Below, piece by piece: positions 57,740 to 64,000 of a DNA stretch of 64,000 nucleotides (positions are counted from its first letter, which is position 1; each line of letters begins with the position of its first letter). A program made the translations under genes and the position numbers. The notes beneath the pieces are model-generated. The model saw only the letters and a list, made by a program, of their open reading frames with translations, had not been told where the DNA came from and made no database searches. Source of the stretch: Acheta domesticus (taxonomy: Eukaryota > Arthropoda > Insecta > Orthoptera > Gryllidae); the NCBI GenBank assembly GCA_031308135.1, contig JAHLJT010004567.1, forward strand, positions 130,502,971 through 130,566,970, read 5' to 3'.

Positions 57740-58200
57740 TTCCTCAATTTGGACAAAAAATGAGAGAAAACTAGTAGTGCTACAGGATGGCGCAGACTTT
57801 CTTGTGCTAGTTAGTTTTCTAATTCTAATCTGGTTTAACTTTTAGGTTTCCCCCACCTTCTTCCCAGCTGCCATATACTGTCGCCCGAAGGTAATTTTTT
57901 CACATTTTCTAAATTGTTCGGTTCTCTAATAGTAGAATTGAAATATCATTACGGATATTATAGAAGAGTAAAACGTGATCCTTTTTGCAATTTTTCGCTG
58001 AAAACTTCGGAGCCATTTTTGCGAAAATGCTATTTGACCGTTCCTGAAAATGCGCAGTTTCGAGCTCGTTTTCACAGAAAACTTTTGAGTTTTCAAGAAA
58101 CTTAATTACAAATCATTTGAAGCTTTTGTACTCACAAATGCAATAATGTATAAAAATCCGCAATGCAAATATTGAGACGTACCGAGATATCTCAATGATA
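57740..58200 (+). repeat. AT-rich repeat family F copy
   Basis: It starts with the actagtagtgctacaggatg block (57768), followed by cttcccagctgcc (57861), ggttctctaatagtagaatt (57921), ttttgagttttcaag (58084) and atttgaagc. The order equals that at 17715-18130. Confidence 0.75.
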
Positions 58201-59149
58201 TCATCATTTAAAATAATATGGAATTGTGACATTGAGTAGCCATACTGGATATGGACGTATTAAAAACAAATATTGTGAATATTAGGACGTATAAATGTTC
58301 CAGAACAAAATAAATAATATGAAAAATTAGAGAGACCTAGGACAATACAAACATAGCTGTGATTAGGGCCGTGGACATTCGTAGAAAATAAGTTTTTAAT
58401 TCCAAAACATCATATAACGATATACAAGGAATATAATCAGCCAGTGGTGACAGGGCTTAGTAAAGACATTGCTCTGAGTGAAGATAATTGACCCTCGTGA
58501 AACGAGTGACGGCGAATAACAGAAGTAGACACAAAAATTTGGAAAACAAAGGAAAAACGAAGATGACATGTTGCCTCAGGTTCATCATTTGAGAGAAGAC
58601 ATTTGGTCGCCGATGCGAGTACATATAAGGCTAGCTAGAACATTTAGCTGTTGTGAACAAGATTAGTCTTGGGTAGGGATGTTCACCCGAGACATTCGTA
58701 AATAATTAGTTACGTGAACATTGTGAGTTATATAACATCGGATTTAGAACATTAACATAAACGGAACTTCGATATCAAGACAGAACGGGTGGCGAACGGG
58801 AATCTTCGCGGACGATCCTTATCTTCGACGAGGCGGGACACGAGAAAATCATTTTCGTGCCACGAAAGAGCCACGTGGTTTGCACAAGTCGGGCACATTG
58901 TAATAAAATGTCTAAAGATTTTACAGTCGTTTTAAATCGACTTTGTTCAGTGTAATTCAAAGTCAATTAAAGATTACATTATTGAATATTGTTAGTTTAA
59001 ATTCGTTTCAATATTAACGTCGTGAGATATACAGTGTTATTCTAAATTAGTTATCTAAAAAACTTAAATAACATTGTAGATTTACTTATTTTAAACAATT
59101 TATTCTCAGTTAATCAATTGACAGATCATCAAGTTTCTTCCTACAAATA
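58201..59149. other. AT-rich stretch, nothing recognised
   Basis: A GC-richer passage at 58780-58880 has no assigned homology. Confidence 0.45.
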
Positions 59150-59800
59150 TTCAGTACGGCTTCCTTTTGTAACGCGGCAGATATCCCATCTTTACAAAAT
59201 TTCTTCCCAGATGGGTGAGAGCATGTCAGCATCTACCATAGCCATCACCCCATTGATGCGTTGGCAAAGTGCATCGATAGTTGAAGGAAGTGGAGTACAC
59301 CTTGTCTTTAACATATCTCCACAGACAAAAGTCTAGGGGCGTTAGATCAGGACATCGCGGTGGTCAAGGTATGGTTTCACCTCGTCAATACAAACAGGAA
59401 CAACATAGGTAGGCTATGACCTCTCTATGGTGTAGTGGAGGGTCTCCATCTTACAGGAAAATGATTTCGCCTATGTCCTCTTGAAGTTGTGGCTTCAAAT
59501 TATTCAGCAACATATTTAAATATGTAATTTCCGTTACATTAAAAGCTTTGACGGAACATTATAAGCTTTGACGGAACTCAATGCATAAAAGCCAATCAGT
59601 TTTCGTGAGTCGCGTGTATGTTTCAGGATCTCCATTATTTACTACGTGCCCCAAATTCGCACGGTTAATGGTACCACTGACGTGGAACGTAACCTCATCA
59701 GTGGACACAATTTTTTCGAGAAAGTTAGTTTTATTTTCCATCCTGCTTATCATGTCCGTAGAGAAAGCAAATCGTTTCTGCGTGCCACTATCACTCAACG
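59150..59800 (-). mobile_element. Tc1/mariner-superfamily transposase relic
   Basis: Minus-strand pieces in order: NFLEKIVSTDEVTFHVSGTI (about 59675-59735, with the first catalytic Asp), CPDLTPLDFCLWRYVKDKVY (about 59300-59360, with the third catalytic Asp of the mariner SPDLxPxDFFLW motif) and VDADMLSPIWEE (about 59205-59240) near the C-terminus. The part between is frame-broken and partly missing. No inverted ends were identified. Confidence 0.85.
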
Positions 59801-59996
59801 CTTACATCCGTTGCAACTTGTACGTCATATACTGCAGTCGCCGTCGAAAAATTCTCCAGTCGTAGGCTGAGCTCCGAAGATTCAACTCCAAATCCGCTCT
59901 CCCAGTGGACTTCTTGAATTCCGTGCATATGTCTCCCTCTCGGTTCCCCCAACGTAGTCTGCTACCCTAGGGCGAACTTGTCCTTTCTCTCGGTGT

Positions 59997-60400
59997 GCTA
60001 CACAACCTATTTGGAGCGTTTCTGAAAATGCAAAATTTGGAGCTCATTTTCACAGGAAATAAATAACAAATTTGGAGCCGTTTGTGACAAAATCTTGTTT
60101 TTAATATTTTTTTAAATATTGCCCATGCTTCACCCAAAATTACCCCCAAAACGCCTGATTCTTTCAAAACAATGAACATGACATAAAAAGCAATAATTGT
60201 AAAAAACATATTTCATTTGAAGATAACAGCGTTCCCTTCAATACTGTAGTCAAAGTAAGACACCAAAAAATTAAAACTTCTGTAATTTTTGAAAATTCAG
60301 ACTTAACAGTGAAAATCGGATCTCTGTCATCTTTATAAATGTATTCCACTATATTTTTCCAAGAAATTTTAAGAAAAATTGGATTTTTGAAAAAATCCAT
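59997..60400 (+). repeat. AT-rich repeat family F copy, partial
   Basis: It contains atttggagcgtttctgaaaatgc, gaaaattcagacttaac (60288), then tcggatctctgtcatc and ttccaagaaattttaag. These are the middle blocks of the family. Confidence 0.65.
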
Positions 60401-61559
60401 CTTATGGATGATGATAATGACGAGGGAGAATAATATCGAATAGAATGGAAATTGAACACGTCAATGTCCAAGCATGCAGACAAGCGCTAAATAAGGGACT
60501 TGAAGAAACATTCGTGAATTGTAGGAAGAGGAAGTTGTGCATTATAATATAGTAAAACCAGTACGTCAAGTGTACAAAGCATGAGAAGTGTGTATAGAAG
60601 CACGGCCATTAATTGCACAAATTAAATCCATGGATGGATGGCTGTTCGTTCGATGCAACGTGTGAATGGAATTTGTTTTTACATTTAATGTTGTTGAAAT
60701 GAATTGAAGTCTTCTGGGCGATAACCTGCTATGCCACTATACGTAAGTTTTGAAAAAGGCAGGTAAAGACCTTGCATTCTACTCATTGGGATGAAGAAAT
60801 TAATCTATGAATTACACTGCCATATTCGGGCGAATCTTCAAAATAAAAACCCAAACATCTAGATACATCATTGGGGCGTCGAAATATACTAATATCTCAA
60901 TTTCATTAGAAATGTGCATAGCATGTTATTACCCCAAGGTCTTCAATTGTTGATAGAGAATTTGCTGGGGAAAGAATATTGTGTATTAAAAGTTGTGAGA
61001 GGATGAACTTCAATAATTACGAAATTCTTAAAATGTCAATATTATTTCCGTAGAAATTCAGTAGCAGGGTATTTTCCAAGGCTCATTTATAAGATATCAT
61101 ATCCTGAGTTCCCTTAGAGTAGGTTTCTACTGCCCCACAATCATAAATTTTCTTGGACCTGTTAAATTAATTTGACATGTAAAGGAGCATTTTTAATACA
61201 ATGAGGAAGCGAAGTAGGCACGAAGCACTTTAAATTGATAAAATTAAATATTTATCATATATATTCTTTCTAAAAACCGTTATGTAAACATTCATTTTAC
61301 AAATGAACTACTCAACCAATCTCAGAAAATAAGGCGTTGTTTGAAAGCTGGAAGTTCTCTATGTCCGATATATTTTTGTGCATGCTTTATAAACATAAAT
61401 AAGTATGAATGTGGACATAAAGCACCCCCTCCCAAATGTAGACATCGAGCACAACCTGGCAGTAAGGCGGGTAGTATCGGGGACAGGCGAGGACGGTGGG
61501 AAGATGCAGAGTGGATTTGGGCAGTTCGACGTTAAAGTAGGGCAAAAACAGAGCGGGCA
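60401..61559. other. AT-rich stretch, nothing recognised
   Basis: No coding or repeat structure identified before the minisatellite. Confidence 0.45.
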
Positions 61560-62420
61560 AACCAAAGTGGAGCAAAGGATAGGGGGAAAAGCATAAGGGG
61601 GCAAGGCATAGGGGGGCAAAGCAAAGGGGGCAAAGGAGAGCGGGGCAAAGGAGAGCGGGGCAAAGGAGAGCGGGGCAAAGGAGAGCGGGCAAAGGAAGAG
61701 CGGGGCAAAGGAGAGCGGGGCAAAGGAGAGCGGGGCAAAGGAGAGCGGGGCAAAGGAGAGCGGGGCAAAGGAGAGCGGGGCAAAGGAGAGCGGGGCAAAG
61801 GAGAGCGGGGCAAAGGAGAGCGGGGCAAAGGAGAGCTGGGCAAAGGAGAGCGGGGCAAAGGAGAGCGGGGCAAGGAGAGCGGGGCTGGAGAGCGGGGCAA
61901 AGGAGAGCGGGGCAAAGGCGAGCGGGGCAAAGGCGAGCGGGCAAAGGCGAGCGGGGCAAAGGCGAGCGGGGCAAAGGAGAGCGGGGCAAAAGAGAGCGGG
62001 GCAAAAGAGAGCGGGGCAAAGGAGAGCGGCAAAGGAGAGCGGGGCACAGGAGAGCGGGGCACAGGAGAGCGGGGCAAAGGAGAGCGGGGCAAAGGAGGAG
62101 AGCGGGGAACAGGAAGAGCGGGGCAAAGGAGAGGGGGGCAAAGGAGAGCGGGGCAAAGGAGAGTGGGTGCACAGGAGAGCGGGGCAAAGAGAGGGGGCAA
62201 AGGAGAGCGGGGCAAAGGAGAGCGGGGCAAAGGAGAACGGGGCACAGGAGAGCGCGGGCACAGGAGAGCGGGGCAAAGGAGAGGGGGCAAAGGAGAGGGA
62301 GCGGGGCAAGGACGAGCGGGGGCAAGGAGAGCGGGGCAAGGAGGAGCGGGCAAGGGAGCGGGGGCAAAGGAGACGGGGCAAAGGAGAGCGGGCAAAGGCG
62401 AGCCGAGCAAAGGAGAGCTG
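61560..62420. repeat. 15-bp minisatellite (GGGGCAAAGGAGAGC)n
   Basis: About 50 units. It is most regular at 61625-61860, with variant units clustered: aaggcgagc at about 61914-61975 and cacagg-bearing units near 62045-62070 and 62165-62270. Because the unit is 15 bp without stops, long frames such as (Phe-Ala-Pro-Leu-Ser)n open in several frames. I do not regard these as genes. Confidence 0.95.
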
Positions 62421-63156
62421 GCCATGCCAGGTCAGACCCTATAGAAAGAATGTATTCCTTCCTAAAAATTCATCTTAATTACCAATGTCTGTGAAACTTC
62501 AATTGTTGTAATTTAAAATAATATGCTATATATTCTTCCAGAACAGGGGGAAATTATTTGTAGAAATTCAATTAAACGGATGATGCTAAAATAGCACTTA
62601 ATCTCGCGTACTTGTAACTTACGCAATTTCTGAAAATTCAGTATCAAAGAACATCAGAGTAGCACCCTTTTTGTAAGCAGATTGGTAATAACAAGAAAAA
62701 ATAAAGAAAAGCTTGTAGCCGTTTTTGAGGGGTAGAAACATCGAAACATGTTTTTAAAATCGAATTTATTTTACATAAAATAACACAATTACATGTTTGG
62801 AACTTAGCTCCTCACATCCACTCCGTAGCGTGCCTATGGAGAGATCATAAAAGAGTATAAAATCTAAATCCATTTAAAATTAATTTACTCTTCAATAGGT
62901 CTGCCGTAACAGGCCTAGAATGCAGGTCGCAAGTGCTCGAAATTGGATCCAGAATGAAGCTAATTTTAATTTAAAACAATGATTTTCGCGGAGTATTTGC
63001 ACGCGTCAGCTAATATTTAATAAGTGACTTGTTTATTTAAGTTACGTTGACTTTTTAGATGCAATAAGAAAATGGACACTTCGCAAGAATCCTTCCTTAA
63101 AATATCATTAGAATTCGCCTAACAATAGTTAAAAAGTTCGCGATTTTTTGTAGAAA
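62421..63156. other. AT-rich stretch with a weak family F fragment near 62620-62760
   Basis: It includes ttctgaaaattcagtatcaa and tgtagccgtttttgagg, resembling the middle of family F. Nothing else is recognised. Confidence 0.4.
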
Positions 63157-63238
63157 TTTATTATTACTTATTATTACTATTATTATTATTACTATATTAT
63201 TATCACTATTATTTATTTATTATTATTAGTATTATTTT
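63157..63238. repeat. ATT/TTA microsatellite
   Basis: Interrupted run of tta/att units at the 3' end of the R4/Dong-like copy C. Confidence 0.85.
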
Positions 63239-63239
63239 C

Positions 63240-64000
63240 CATTACATCACGACTAAAGATGTTATGAGTCGGCTGAATATAAAATCTACTCCAGGTTGCA
63301 ACCAGCTACCTAAGGAGTATATCCGGTGACTATCAGTGCCTCTACAATACTTTACGCAAAATGTGGGATCTTCCAAATAAAGCAATTTCTTGCACTTCCC
63401 AGTCTTTTGAATTACCAGGGAGTTTAGACAAGTTCTTACTCAAATTTTGCGGAACAAATCCCAGAGCTCCGATAACTATCGGGACGACCTGTGCTTTTAC
63501 GACCCTACATTCGGCTGATCTCGATTTCCAAACTCTTGTATTTAAGACGTTTCTCTGCCTCCTTGGCAACGACGTTTTGATCGCAAGGGTACAGCAACAT
63601 CGATAAGTAACACGATATTTTCGCCAATCCCGGATAACATATACCGGTTTGTTTGCTGCTATCGTGCGATCAGTTTGAATTTAATGGTCGTACAATATCG
63701 TACACAATCCAACAGACGTCACCGGTTTCTGTGAGTGTTCGTACCACTTGGGCATGTGTTTGGAACTTCGAGGGCGGTACAGATCTGCCAGTGGAGGTAG
63801 CTACACACCCTGTCATGTCTTTTCAGGTATTCGGTCTTTGCTAGGATAGGACAAGCTGAGACAATATGATCAATGGTTTCTACTTGCTGGCAAATGCGGC
63901 ATTTATCATCTTTGGAAAATTTTGAGACCCGCTTTATCATAATGTCGTGTTCTCAAGGCCTGATCTTGGGCAGCTATTACAATGCTTCCGATTCTGGCTT
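63240..64000 (-). mobile_element. R4/Dong-like non-LTR retrotransposon (copy C), runs off the window
   Basis: On the minus strand it encodes SKDDKCRICQQVETIDHIVS and CSYLHWQICTALEVPNTCPS (63720-63940), then VVPIVIGALGFVPQNLSKNL with KDWEVQEIALFG and ILRKVL (63345-63500), ending with gttgcaacctggag and the TTA run. It is the best preserved of the three copies and has the same 3' UTR as copies A and B. Confidence 0.85.

Noticed and set aside
61359..62478. Pro/Leu/Ser/Ala-rich and Gly/Arg/Glu-rich frames of up to 340 codons
   Set aside because: They arise from the 15-bp minisatellite, whose length is a multiple of three; all frames are open, so none is supported.

Overview
The window looks like nuclear DNA from an arthropod, most likely an insect with a large, repeat-rich genome. 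Two spliced protein-coding genes with short exons and long introns lie in AT-rich sequence crowded with decayed transposons of arthropod type. I see no bacterial or phage features, no genuine RNA genes and no CRISPR array.

Left part (1626-15793, + strand): a complete coding region for the insect ANKZF1/Vms1 protein, which acts in ribosome-associated quality control. It has eleven coding exons joined in phase into 741 codons. They carry a C2H2 zinc finger, a VLRF1 release-factor domain, ankyrin repeats, a p97-binding VIM helix and a C-terminal Cys-rich treble clef. Two of its introns start with GC instead of GT. Its introns host a hairpin repeat, a decayed protein-coding repeat, a CR1-like LINE and another worn LINE.

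Middle (about 15.9-28.1 kb): intergenic and almost wholly repeats. It holds copies of an AT-rich non-coding repeat (here called family F), two R4/Dong-like retrotransposon copies joined at TAA microsatellites, a second LINE type, a hAT-type MITE with an 8-bp target duplication, and a 0.65-kb hexanucleotide array.

Right part (28111 to at least 56991, - strand): the 3' seven exons of a membrane guanylate cyclase of the NIT-domain type. They encode the end of the sensory region, a transmembrane helix, a signalling helix and a full catalytic domain with all key residues. The 5' exons are not seen and probably lie beyond the window. The two genes converge tail to tail. The cyclase introns, one of 14.6 kb, hold most other mobile elements: a solo LTR with 5-bp target duplication, nested SINEs, a tyrosine-recombinase relic, a Tc1 relic, a pogo-like transposon with about 140-bp inverted ends, and several foldback sequences.

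Far right (57-64 kb): family F copies, a mariner-type transposase relic, a 15-bp minisatellite of about 0.8 kb and a third R4/Dong-like copy running off the end. The two genes have no evident functional link. The best leads are family F, the unnamed arthropod repeat protein present in two decayed copies, and the TAA-associated R4/Dong-like elements.
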